Shown here piece after piece: positions 47,630-56,814 of a DNA stretch of 63,241 bases. The stretch spans positions 1-63,241 of the forward strand of contig PKCN01000406.1 in NCBI GenBank assembly GCA_002862205.1, given 5' to 3'. The notes under the pieces are model-generated. The model was not told the DNA's origin. It saw only the letters and a program-made list of their open reading frames with translations, and made no database searches. Source of the stretch: Planctomycetaceae bacterium (lineage in GTDB: Bacteria; Planctomycetota; Planctomycetia; Pirellulales; Pirellulaceae). The position numbers were made by a program, and so were the translations under genes. Every line of letters starts with the position of its first letter. Positions within the stretch are counted from its first letter, which is position 1.

Positions 47630-48415
47630 ATGCCTGAAGGACACAAAACACACTTTTTGGCCCGTGCCCATCACGAATTACTGGCCGGAGAAGGCGTCAA
47701 AGTGACCAGCCCGCAGGGCAGGTTTCGCACCGAAGCGCGGAAGGTCAGTCGCCGATACCTTGATTCGGTAAGCGCATCAGGCAAGCATTTGTTCTATGAG
47801 TTTGAGGGTGGCGCTATCGTGCATGTTCACCTGGGCAGATACGGTAAATTTCGTCAACACCCATCTCCACCGCCCAAGCCTGTCGGACAAATCCGGATGC
47901 GAATGATCGGACCGGCGGCCAGCATCGACTTAACTGGCCCGACGACATGCCGGGTGATCGACGCTGAAATCCAACAGGAAGTGGTGAATCGGTTGGGACC
48001 TGACCCCTTGGCAGGGGGCAGGAAATTGGATGTATGGAAGAACATAACCCAAAGCGGTCAGCCAATTGGGGCACTACTGCTGGACCAGTCGGTCGTCGCT
48101 GGTGTTGGCAATATTTTCCGAGCTGAAATTCTGTTCGAGGCCGGCTTGGACCCCCAGATCCCGGGTTCTTCTTTATCGCAGGAATCTTTTGACCAATTGT
48201 GGAAGTCACTCAAACGGATGATGACCGTGGGCCTGAAGTACGGGAAAATCATCGCTGTGACGGCGAGTGAAGCAGGAATGCCGCTGGCGAAAGTCCCGGA
48301 GGATCAGAGATTCAGGGTATACGGTCAAACCGAATGCCGGAGATGTTGCACACCGATCTCATCTGTCGAAGTCGGGGCCCGGCGTCTGTATCATTGCAAG
48401 CATTGCCAATCATGA
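47630..48415 (+). CDS. Fpg/Nei-family DNA glycosylase
   Basis: A 261-residue base-excision repair enzyme. Pro2 and Glu3 of MPEGHKTHFLAR are the catalytic N-terminus, GKHLFYEF supplies the beta-hairpin lysine, and the helix-two-turn-helix is in LLDQSVVAGVGNIFRAEILF. The C-terminal zinc finger is CRRCCTPISSVEV to LYHCKHC. The PEGH opening (not PELP) is typical of the Nei-type branch, so endonuclease VIII-like activity on oxidised pyrimidines is more likely than 8-oxoguanine removal. Length fits. Confidence 0.92.
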   Translation: MPEGHKTHFLARAHHELLAGEGVKVTSPQGRFRTEARKVSRRYLDSVSASGKHLFYEFEGGAIVHVHLGRYGKFRQHPSPPPKPVGQIRMRMIGPAASIDLTGPTTCRVIDAEIQQEVVNRLGPDPLAGGRKLDVWKNITQSGQPIGALLLDQSVVAGVGNIFRAEILFEAGLDPQIPGSSLSQESFDQLWKSLKRMMTVGLKYGKIIAVTASEAGMPLAKVPEDQRFRVYGQTECRRCCTPISSVEVGARRLYHCKHCQS

Positions 48416-48574
48416 CCGGGCTTGATCATAATGCGATTGCTGCACGAAAACAGCTTGAGGCCAGCTGAGCTGGCGAACAATTTCGGGACAGGGTTGTTGA
48501 ATTCCGGCAGACGCGCTAGCCTTGGTGGCTCGTGAAGCATCGAATTCGTCCTACCAAGCGTTTGAAGGCCTTTG

Positions 48575-49996
48575 ATGTCCGCCTTGAGTCTGCACCCGTG
48601 CCTTGGGTCTCTTCCGTTGCTCGCTTCCAGTGCTGAAGCAGCGCCCATCACTCCGTCATCACCATGGATCATGCTGCTATTTGCAGCCATCATGTTGGCC
48701 ACTTATATCGGAGTGGCCATCGAACCGATGCACAAGACCGTTGCTGCGTTATGCGGAGCCGTGGTCCTGATCGGATTATCACTTGCGCTGGGGCTGTTTG
48801 AATACGAAAAGATCTATGACATCCTTGAGGAAGACCTCAATATCTTTGGTGTCATCATCGGAACGGGGATTCTGGTGGACGTCATCGGCAAGAGTGGTCT
48901 GTTTCACTTTCTCAGCATGTGGATTGTGCGGTTCACTGGTGGCAGGGCATCGGCGCTTTTTTTGACGCTTTGTGGGGTCACGTTTCTCTTCGTCGCGGTA
49001 CTGACGATTGTTCCCGCCATGCTGATCCTCAGTTCGTTGGTGTTAGTGATCTGCCGTTCATTGAACTACAAACCTGTACCATTACTGTTGAGCGTCGCGA
49101 TCTGTGCCAACAGTGGCGCGATTGCCACCTTTGCCAGCGGCCTTCCAAACATCATGATTGGCACCGCCGCCAACATACCCTACGCCCAATTTCTTCAGGT
49201 TTCTCTGCCGTATGCATTGATCAGCCTGGTCATTGCTGTTGCCGGTCTGCGAATGTTCTTTCGCAAGGACCTTCCATGGAAACAAACCGCGGAAGAGCAG
49301 GCACGACTCCGCGAACAGATCGAAACGTTTGATCCTTGGGCGATGGTGGAAAATCGCAAGGTGCTATTACGCAGTGCTGTGATTCTGATGGCGACGGTAT
49401 TGGGTTTCGTATTCGCTCAACAATTGGGCGTTGGCATGGACTTTGTCGCCATGGTCGGCGCGACTGCAGCGTTGTTGTTCGCTGGCAAAGGTGTCGAAGA
49501 TGCAATTCAAAAAGTGAACTGGACCGTGATCATGTTTTTCATGGGTCTGTTCATCATTATCGGTTGCGTTAAACAAACCGGCGCGCTGGCATGGGTCGCC
49601 CAGCAAGTCATTGCATTGTCCGACAATGAAATGTCATTGCTGCTGCCTTTGTTGGGAATTTTTGCTGCGGTTGCCAGCTCCATTGTCGATAACATTCCGG
49701 TGGCAGCGACGCTGATTCCGATCGTGCGTGACATCTCGGGAAATGGGGTACCCGCCGAGCCACTCTGGTGGACGTTGATCATCTGCTGCAATCTGGGTGG
49801 CAATGGAACACCCATCGGATCCATCTCATGCGTGATTGCCATTTATGCCTTGAAACGGGAGGCGGGCGAGACGGTGGGATGGGGAATGTTTCTGAAGCTT
49901 GGTGGCATGATCATGTTGCTACAGGTGATCGGAGCGATCATTTATGTCAGCTTCATTTATCACGAAGGTTGGATTCCGCCCCTGACTGCACACTGA
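48575..49996 (+). CDS. ArsB/NhaD/SLC13-type ion transporter
   Basis: A 473-residue membrane protein with about 11-12 transmembrane helices. It fits the ion-transporter superfamily that includes ArsB, NhaD and the P protein: IFGVIIGTGILVDVIGKSGL, LTLCGVTFLFVAVLTIVPAM, CANSGAIATFASGLPNIMIG with the conserved helix-break, and the second half's VASSIVDNIPVAATLIPIV and NLGGNGTPIGSISCVIAI. The ion carried cannot be told; sodium/proton exchange is likelier than arsenite, given no ars genes nearby. I chose ATG 48575, with GAAGG upstream. A universal-stress-type gene follows 173 bp later. Confidence 0.88.
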   Translation: MSALSLHPCLGSLPLLASSAEAAPITPSSPWIMLLFAAIMLATYIGVAIEPMHKTVAALCGAVVLIGLSLALGLFEYEKIYDILEEDLNIFGVIIGTGILVDVIGKSGLFHFLSMWIVRFTGGRASALFLTLCGVTFLFVAVLTIVPAMLILSSLVLVICRSLNYKPVPLLLSVAICANSGAIATFASGLPNIMIGTAANIPYAQFLQVSLPYALISLVIAVAGLRMFFRKDLPWKQTAEEQARLREQIETFDPWAMVENRKVLLRSAVILMATVLGFVFAQQLGVGMDFVAMVGATAALLFAGKGVEDAIQKVNWTVIMFFMGLFIIIGCVKQTGALAWVAQQVIALSDNEMSLLLPLLGIFAAVASSIVDNIPVAATLIPIVRDISGNGVPAEPLWWTLIICCNLGGNGTPIGSISCVIAIYALKREAGETVGWGMFLKLGGMIMLLQVIGAIIYVSFIYHEGWIPPLTAH

Positions 49997-50169
49997 CAAT
50001 TCGATTGAATCCAGTCGTTGAAATAAAACAGCGACAAGAGCACCAGGCCATGGAAACACATGGCGAGCAGACACTTTTACGCCAATCCACGCAAACACGC
50101 ATGGTTGGGTTAAAATCAGGCAGGTCACCACTCATCCTGTCTTACGCCGGAAATTTGAAAGCGGAAAAC

Positions 50170-51123
50170 ATGAGCACAGGTTCAGAAGCGAATGAACTGG
50201 ATCGCGAAGTCGATGCATCGATGCGGATATTTGAGAAGGCGCAGGTTGGGCCTGCGGCCTCACTGAGCCCCATCAAACCTTCGCGTATTCTCGTCGTCCT
50301 GGATGGTTCATCCCAGGATGACAACTCTCTCGCCTCGGCAGCGTATCTCAGGGAGCAGTTTGATACGGAAACATTGGTACTGGACGCGCGAGACGGCAAA
50401 AGCGACCAAGACGAGGATCTCGCTGTCACACGTGCAACGCAAGTATCAGGGGCGAGGCCGATTCGGCGCCAGGATGGTGATTCCTACGATGCGATTCTTG
50501 CAGCACTGAAAGAGCTTTCGGTCGACCTGCTCATCCTGCCCAGCCCATTTGGTCGATCATTCGAAAATGTGGGCACCGATAGTGCCGGAACCGTCATGGA
50601 CGTCCTGTTGTCACGTTGCCCTGTCCCCATGATTGTGATGCGACGTGATGACCAACAACTTCGCGACTGCGTCCACCGTATCGAAATGGTGGTTGGCAGT
50701 GAGTGTGAGGTCGAATCAAGAGCAGCGGCATGGAGCTTTGGCTTGGCTGCAGGCTCCGCCAAGGTCACCCTGAACCTGGTCCTGGAAAAAGAACAATTCG
50801 AAAACATCCGCTCAATTGTTGAAGCGCTCCAACCAGATGCACAGCTCGATGTGGAACAGTTCAGCGCCGCCCTGACTAAAACACATCACGCACTGCATGG
50901 TGCGATGGCAAAAACGGCCTCAACGCTCGGTATGAGCTACGAGTTGCATCCAATTGCGGGTGAAGTCGCGCCACCAAATTCCCTGGATCAAACCAGGAAA
51001 CTGTTACTGGTGCTGCCTCTGGAAGTCGACGACCGCTTCGGACAGGGATTCGTACAGGATCGCATCCGCAGAAGTCCGCATCCTGTCCTGATCGTCTCAG
51101 GGCATGTGCCGGAAACCAACTAG
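50170..51123 (+). CDS. Universal stress protein-like protein
   Basis: A 317-residue protein with a USP-like domain at about residues 40-170 (SRILVVLDGSSQDDNSLASA, DAILAALKELSVDLLILPSP, VLLSRCPVPMIVMRRDD) and a degenerate second copy at about 175-312 (RIEMVVGSECEVESRAAAWS to HPVLIVSG). The usual ATP-binding glycine pattern is not evident. Starts at 50050 and 50170 are both open; 50170 is preferred because the extra N-terminal part has no likeness. The pairing with an ion transporter is common and suggests regulation of transport or stress response. Confidence 0.78.
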   Translation: MSTGSEANELDREVDASMRIFEKAQVGPAASLSPIKPSRILVVLDGSSQDDNSLASAAYLREQFDTETLVLDARDGKSDQDEDLAVTRATQVSGARPIRRQDGDSYDAILAALKELSVDLLILPSPFGRSFENVGTDSAGTVMDVLLSRCPVPMIVMRRDDQQLRDCVHRIEMVVGSECEVESRAAAWSFGLAAGSAKVTLNLVLEKEQFENIRSIVEALQPDAQLDVEQFSAALTKTHHALHGAMAKTASTLGMSYELHPIAGEVAPPNSLDQTRKLLLVLPLEVDDRFGQGFVQDRIRRSPHPVLIVSGHVPETN

Positions 51124-51173
51124 ACACCTTTCATCACTACTGACCGCATGAACCCGATGGCCAGAAATCACAG

Positions 51174-53459
51174 ATGACTTCCTTCGCGTTCGAACCGATT
51201 TATGGCTCACTGCTACTCACAATGGCAGTTGCGGCGGTGACTGTTGGAGTGATTTTAGCTGTCACGCCTCCAACCGAGGACCCGAAACAGCGGCGTTGGC
51301 TGATCACGCTTCGCCTGTTGGCAGCGACCACGCTGATACTGGCTGCTTTTCGACCGGCACTCTTCCGTACCGATAATCAACTGGCAGAAGCTGCCCTTGT
51401 CATTGCAGTTGATACCTCTCGTAGCATGACCCTTCCGGATGGAGATGGAAATACACGATGGAAGACCCAGATAGAGGTATGGAAACGTCTTGCGGACAAT
51501 ATCCTTGAGCTCGACCGCCAATTGGATGTACGACTTCTGGCCTATGATTCTGAAACCAGAACGGTCGCTACTCCCTCTCCTACTTCACTGGATTCAGTCC
51601 AACCATCTGGCAAGTCGACCGACATCTCTGCAGCCGCATTGGGGGCCATGCAAGCAGCACAAGGCCAACCCATCGCTGGGATCGTATTGGTCGGTGATGG
51701 CACCCAAACATCGGACCAACGAGGTTCGGGAGCCCAGCGTGTTGCTGAGACCCTGAACTCGCTCGGTGTTCCCTTATGGACGGTTCCCGTGGGTCCATCG
51801 GGAGGAGCATCCGCGTCACGTGATGCCGCAATCGAAACCCTGCCAGAAAGTTACCAGCTATTCGCGGGCAACAGATTGGACGTCAAGTTTCAATTGGCGA
51901 CACGAGGCATGGCGGGAATTGATGTTCCCGTGCGACTGACCTGGATCGACGCGAATGGACAAAGTACTGAAATTGCCAATCGACAAATCGTTCCCGCTAA
52001 CGCAACGGATGTCACCCCGGTCAGCATCCCCATTTTGACTCCGCAACCCGGAACATACCGGCTCAAGGCAGAGGCGGTTGCAGTGGACAATGAATTGATC
52101 ACCACCAATAACGCTCAGATCGCTTTTGTGGAGGTTCGTGAAGGGGGAGGAAGGATTCTTTATCTGGAGGGAAACCCCCGACTCGAGCAGAGTTTTTTGC
52201 GACGATCACTGCGACGTTTCCCCGACCTTGCACTGGATTATCAATGGATTCCAACCGACACGGTTGGCCGTTGGCCTGTGGATCTGGACGGTGCCTTTGA
52301 GCCTGGACGCTATGACATTTATATCCTTGGTGATCTGCACGCAGATGCTCTTGGCGAAGAACAATTGCAACAACTTGCCGATACCGTTGGGAAAGGTGCC
52401 GGGCTGGTAACACTCGGTGGTTCTTACGCCTATGGTGGTGGTGGTTATGCGGATTCGCCGCTGGCTTCAGTCTTGCCGGTGCGCATGGATCCGCGTCGTG
52501 CCCGGTCTGCTGGTGGCACCAGTAACCCAGTCGCTGGCAGCCAAATCGATACACCCTTGCTACCGAAACTGGTCCGTTCACATCCCATCACTGACCTTGG
52601 GGGCGAATCACCGGCCAGCGTTTGGAAACAATTGCCTCCCTTGTTGGGCGCCAATCAGCTAATCGGGCCCAAGGTGGCACCCGGCGTTCAGGTATTACTG
52701 GAAACAGAAACGGGTGACCCCTTGATGGTTGTCGGAGAATATGGCAGCGGTCGAACAGCAGCGATCGCATTCGATTCGACATGGCGATGGTGGAAAAACG
52801 GTCGTAGTGAAGTGCATCGCCGCTTTTGGCGGCAGTTGGCATTGTGGCTTCTGTCACGGGAAAACAACGCAGACAGTCAACTGGTCATCACCATGGATAC
52901 CCGAAGATTTGCAACCGACCAGTCACCTGAATTTCGAGCCCAGGTACAATCACTCAGCGAACCGATTGAGCCGCTTCCCCTGGTTGCGGAAATCGTGGAT
53001 TCCAACGGTGTCACGGTACCTTTGAATATCAATACCGAAAACAGCAGTACTCAATCCAGCCGCATCACTCAGGCGATCCGCGGTCGTATTCCCAAGCTGG
53101 CAGTTGGCTTTTACCGATTGCGAGTACGAGTGGAATCACCAGACCAAATGATGCCGCCCGAAGAGCTTGCCTTTCAGGTCATTGACGAAAGTCGAGAGTT
53201 AGCTCAACCGCTTGCGGACCCAGCTTATCTAGGGCAATTGGCGGACTTGACCACCGATCATGGAGGCGCGGCTTTTCTCCCGGAAAACATTGATGAACTG
53301 ATCACAAAGATCAAAGAACGGCGAACCCTGGCTGAAACCCCTGTCGTCGAAAAGTTTCGTCTGGGGGACGGACCATTCACTGCCTGGTTGCTATTTGGCA
53401 TTTTTGCCGGTGCCCTGTCATCCGAATGGTTTTTGCGACGGCAGTGGGGCTTGGCGTAG
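51174..53459 (+). CDS. Membrane protein with von Willebrand and amidotransferase-like domains
   Basis: A 761-residue membrane protein. Two transmembrane helices lie at about residues 12-30 and 43-61, and one near 735-755. The periplasmic part begins with a von Willebrand factor A domain holding the MIDAS-type motif VDTSRSM (about 81-87) and GIVLVGDGTQTSD. After an Ig-like section, residues about 325-560 resemble a class I glutamine-amidotransferase-like fold (ILYLEGNPRLEQSFLRRSLR, YDIYILGDLHADALGEEQL, GLVTLGGSYAYGGGGY). This architecture is shared by many planctomycete proteins of unknown role, sometimes near MoxR-type ATPases, which are not seen here. It lies 50 bp after the USP-like gene. 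Confidence 0.85.
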   Translation: MTSFAFEPIYGSLLLTMAVAAVTVGVILAVTPPTEDPKQRRWLITLRLLAATTLILAAFRPALFRTDNQLAEAALVIAVDTSRSMTLPDGDGNTRWKTQIEVWKRLADNILELDRQLDVRLLAYDSETRTVATPSPTSLDSVQPSGKSTDISAAALGAMQAAQGQPIAGIVLVGDGTQTSDQRGSGAQRVAETLNSLGVPLWTVPVGPSGGASASRDAAIETLPESYQLFAGNRLDVKFQLATRGMAGIDVPVRLTWIDANGQSTEIANRQIVPANATDVTPVSIPILTPQPGTYRLKAEAVAVDNELITTNNAQIAFVEVREGGGRILYLEGNPRLEQSFLRRSLRRFPDLALDYQWIPTDTVGRWPVDLDGAFEPGRYDIYILGDLHADALGEEQLQQLADTVGKGAGLVTLGGSYAYGGGGYADSPLASVLPVRMDPRRARSAGGTSNPVAGSQIDTPLLPKLVRSHPITDLGGESPASVWKQLPPLLGANQLIGPKVAPGVQVLLETETGDPLMVVGEYGSGRTAAIAFDSTWRWWKNGRSEVHRRFWRQLALWLLSRENNADSQLVITMDTRRFATDQSPEFRAQVQSLSEPIEPLPLVAEIVDSNGVTVPLNINTENSSTQSSRITQAIRGRIPKLAVGFYRLRVRVESPDQMMPPEELAFQVIDESRELAQPLADPAYLGQLADLTTDHGGAAFLPENIDELITKIKERRTLAETPVVEKFRLGDGPFTAWLLFGIFAGALSSEWFLRRQWGLA

Positions 53460-53528
53460 AACGAGAATCAACTTGAACTGAAGGATGGAACATGCAGGCC
53501 CCGTGTTTGGGCATTCAAGCATGGGGGA

Positions 53529-55319
53529 TCAGAAGCCAGCTGGCTGATGCAATTCAAGGAGTTCCTGTGCCGTCATTTTTTGCACTTCGCGATCATAGGT
53601 CATCAATCCGTTGACCTCGCCCTCAACATCTGTTGTCTGCGTATAAACGCCAGCAGCCACGCCTCTGCGGCGAAGCTTCATCAGTTGCTCAAAGGATCGG
53701 CGATACCGCTGCCTGTATTGCTCTCTCGTTGCAGGCAGATCGCCATATCCCCAATTCCGTATCTCAGGATTCCACTGGTGGCCAGCAACCACAAAACCGT
53801 GGCCACCAAATTCACCCACAACCTTGACATAATCATTGAACCGTCGGTCCTCCAATGGAAACATCGGTTCAGGATAATTGTGTCGATCAACAACATCACC
53901 CACTGGAAAGAAGTTTCCTCCGCTGGCAATGTTCAATAATCGTGTCACATCAAGATTTTCCATCAACTGCCCAATACGAATCGTCTCGTGTTGACCCCAT
54001 CGCTCATTGAACGGCACCCACATCACGATCGAGGGATGATTCCGCAGACTGCTTACCATCGACTTCAACTCGCTGACAAACTGTTCATGCTGCTCGGCAG
54101 GCCATTGATCCTCAACCGGATTGGGAGCTAGCTTGCTCCAAAACGGTCTTCCCCCTGTGCTTGGCATATCCTGCCAGACCATCATCCCAACTCGATCACA
54201 GTGAGCGTAAAACCGCCGTGGCTCCACTTTGATGTGCTTCCGGATCATGTTGAAACCTGCCTTCTTAAGGTAATCAACATCAAATCGCATCGCTGCGTCA
54301 CTGGGAGGCGTCAACAGTCCGTCTGGCCACCAACCCTGATCCAGGGGACCGTAGTGGAACACCACTTTCCCGTTAAGTGTCATTCGGATCTGACCCGCTG
54401 GTCCACGAACTGCGCCTATTTCCCGCATCGCTGCGTAAGACTCAACGCGATCAACCAACGTCTCACCATCAAACAACTCCATGGTGATGTCGTACAAATT
54501 GGGTTTTTTGGGGGACCACAATTTCGCATTGGGTATCCGTACACTCAAAGCAGCATCAGCAGTTCCAACCACACGCTCACCATCTCGTACTGTAATGACG
54601 ACACGCTCTTGCTTTAACGGTTCACCCTCAAGCGTTGGCAACACCCGCAACGTTCCCTCGGCAATCCGGGGCTTCATTTTCACCATTCTAAAATGCCGCG
54701 CAGGAACGTCTTCCAACCAGACAGTCTGCCAAATTCCTGAAACACGGGTGTAATAGATTCCTTTTGGCTTCAACGATTGCTTGCCCAGAGTTTGCGACGG
54801 CGCTGTTGGGTCCATCACACTGACAACCAACTCATTTTCACCCGATTGCAATGCATCCGTGATGTCGAACTTGAATGGATCGCTGCTACCTCGATGTGAT
54901 CCGATCCTGATTCCATTGAGGTAAACAGTACATTCATAGTCGACTGCCTCAAAATGCAAGTGAGTGCGATGCGCCATGGGAGTCTGATGTTGGAAGACTC
55001 GTCGGTACCACAAAGTCTCATCTGGCATCAACAGTCGCTGCACACCGCTGAGTGCTGATTCGACGGGAAAGGGGACAAGGATATCTCCCTGATAAACTTG
55101 GGGAATCTGACTCTTTTGATTGATCCCATACTGCCAAAGACCGTTCAAATTCTTCCAGTTTTCTTCACGACGAAACTGAGGCCGAGGATACTCCTGCCAT
55201 GCATTTTGGGGAGTCACTTGTTTGCCCCAGCGGGTCATCATCGTGCCGGGAGAGACCTTCCATTGACCATGGGCAACAGATGCCAGAGTCAGAAGCATCA
55301 AGCAGCAACAGTACCTCAT
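53529..55319 (-). CDS. Secreted glycoside hydrolase family 2 protein
   Basis: A 596-residue GH2 enzyme with signal peptide (MRYCCCLMLLTLASVAHG). The jelly-roll sugar-binding domain (FEAVDYECTVYLNGIRIGSH), an Ig-like domain and the TIM barrel are in the usual order. The acid/base Glu is in WVPFNERWGQHET and the nucleophile Glu in VVGEFGGHGF. Compared with LacZ it lacks the C-terminal domains and is nearer the beta-glucuronidase/galactosidase-like planctomycete group; the sugar is unknown. GGAAAGGGAG gives a good ribosome binding site for the start at 55319. It is convergent with the von Willebrand gene. Confidence 0.92.
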   Translation of the reverse strand: MRYCCCLMLLTLASVAHGQWKVSPGTMMTRWGKQVTPQNAWQEYPRPQFRREENWKNLNGLWQYGINQKSQIPQVYQGDILVPFPVESALSGVQRLLMPDETLWYRRVFQHQTPMAHRTHLHFEAVDYECTVYLNGIRIGSHRGSSDPFKFDITDALQSGENELVVSVMDPTAPSQTLGKQSLKPKGIYYTRVSGIWQTVWLEDVPARHFRMVKMKPRIAEGTLRVLPTLEGEPLKQERVVITVRDGERVVGTADAALSVRIPNAKLWSPKKPNLYDITMELFDGETLVDRVESYAAMREIGAVRGPAGQIRMTLNGKVVFHYGPLDQGWWPDGLLTPPSDAAMRFDVDYLKKAGFNMIRKHIKVEPRRFYAHCDRVGMMVWQDMPSTGGRPFWSKLAPNPVEDQWPAEQHEQFVSELKSMVSSLRNHPSIVMWVPFNERWGQHETIRIGQLMENLDVTRLLNIASGGNFFPVGDVVDRHNYPEPMFPLEDRRFNDYVKVVGEFGGHGFVVAGHQWNPEIRNWGYGDLPATREQYRQRYRRSFEQLMKLRRRGVAAGVYTQTTDVEGEVNGLMTYDREVQKMTAQELLELHQPAGF

Positions 55320-55529
55320 GATTTTCTCCCTTTCCTAAAAACAAAACATCTGCACGGGCGAAAGTCCAACACCCGATTACGAAAATTCATCTGACACCTA
55401 CCGGAGTTTCGTTTCCCTCCGGAAATTTCAATTCGTTTTGATTCTGTATTTTCACAGTCAGACACCCAGCTGCCCGATCCTGCCACCCCGGACCATGCAA
55501 ACCTGCAGACAAGTCTTCATCAGGGAATT

Positions 55530-56648
55530 TCAACCCTGCACACCGGGGGCCGGATCAGTGGTCGTTCCTCGATTGCGACGCAACTGCCCGCAAGCAGCAT
55601 CGATGTCATCTCCCTTACGTTGACGGAACTTGACATTCACGCCACCGCTTTCGAGAGTCTGCCGAAATTCGGCGATGGACGCTTTCGGAGGCGTCACATA
55701 GGGCAGACCCTCGACGGGATTATAGGGAATCACATTGAGCAAGACTGTGCGATGCCTCAACAGCTTGGCAAGCTGTCGGCCGTGATCCGGTGAATCGTTG
55801 ACACCACCAAGCAAAACATACTCAAAAGTCAGACGACGACCTGATTTTTCAAAATAGCGATCGGCCGCGTCGAGAACCTTGTCGATCCCTATCTTCTGAT
55901 TGACGGGAACAAGTTCACTTCGCAGCTGATCATTGGGCGCATGCAGACTGACAGCCAGGTTGTAGGGGGTTCCATTGCTTGCGAGTCGATCGATTGCCGG
56001 TGGCAAACCGACAGTACTGATCGTGATACGTCTGGGACTGATCCCCAACCCGTCTGCACTGCGAGCCACATTCAATGCTCCCAGCACACGATCCAGATTG
56101 GCAAGTGGTTCCCCCATCCCCATCATCACGATGTGGCTCAATCGTTCCGTCTCTTCAAGCCGGGCCTGCAACAACAGCATTTGCTCGAGAATTTCGCCAG
56201 TTGTGAGATTTCGATCCACCCCATCGAGGCCACTTGCACAGAAGACGCACCCCATCGCACAGCCAACCTGGCTGCTCACGCAGATACTTCTTCGCGATCC
56301 ATCCCTCAGCAGGACACACTCGACCTCACCCCCGTCGGGCAGACCGACCAACACTTTGTCCGTCCCATCGCGGGATTGCACCACGGCCGCCTGGGACGTC
56401 ACAAAGATGCGAAACGAGGCAGCCAACTGTGATCTCAAGGCTTTGGGCAGGTCACTCATTTCCTGAAAATCAGAAACACGACGCTGAAAGACCCAGTGGA
56501 TAATCTGCTTGGCGCGAAAGCCGGGCTGTCCGTGATCGACCAGCCACTGCTTGAGATCCTCTTGACTGAGATCGAGCAAATGCCTGCGATTATCCCCGGA
56601 TGAGGCTGCCGCCGATGCATTTGTGGAATCAATAACGGGTAGATTCAC
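55530..56648 (-). CDS. rlmN: Dual-specificity rRNA/tRNA adenine-C2 methyltransferase RlmN
   Basis: A radical-SAM enzyme that methylates A2503 of 23S rRNA and A37 of some tRNAs. The cluster motif is CAMGCVFC in SSQVGCAMGCVFCASGLDGV; the second catalytic cysteine is near the C-terminus in DIDAACGQLR. GMGEPLANLDRVLGAL, RITISTVGLPPAIDRLAS and FEYVLLGGVNDSPDHGRQLA are family marks. The start is uncertain: GTG 56648 gives 372 residues, the usual length, while TTG 56744 gives 404; neither has a good ribosome binding site. Confidence 0.93.
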   Translation of the reverse strand: MNLPVIDSTNASAAASSGDNRRHLLDLSQEDLKQWLVDHGQPGFRAKQIIHWVFQRRVSDFQEMSDLPKALRSQLAASFRIFVTSQAAVVQSRDGTDKVLVGLPDGGEVECVLLRDGSRRSICVSSQVGCAMGCVFCASGLDGVDRNLTTGEILEQMLLLQARLEETERLSHIVMMGMGEPLANLDRVLGALNVARSADGLGISPRRITISTVGLPPAIDRLASNGTPYNLAVSLHAPNDQLRSELVPVNQKIGIDKVLDAADRYFEKSGRRLTFEYVLLGGVNDSPDHGRQLAKLLRHRTVLLNVIPYNPVEGLPYVTPPKASIAEFRQTLESGGVNVKFRQRKGDDIDAACGQLRRNRGTTTDPAPGVQG

Positions 56649-56814
56649 TGTCAGTTGACACGGGTAAAGAGTAGAGAAACCTTGGATATTTTCGAGGTCC
56701 GAGCAATGATCTCGGACCAACTCGTCGCTCAGGCGACTCGGCAACAGCCGACCGATGCCTTAATTTATGTGAGCGTTCGTGACCGTTCCCTCTGCTGCTG
56801 AGTGTAACCTGCCC

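Noticed and set aside
47630-48415. Call of mutM (8-oxoguanine glycosylase)
   Set aside because: The N-terminus MPEGH and the short sequence favour the Nei-type branch, so no gene symbol is given.
48425-48500. Hairpin gccagct-gagctggc after the Fpg/Nei gene as a terminator
   Set aside because: The stem is short and no T run follows, so the sequence does not support a terminator call.
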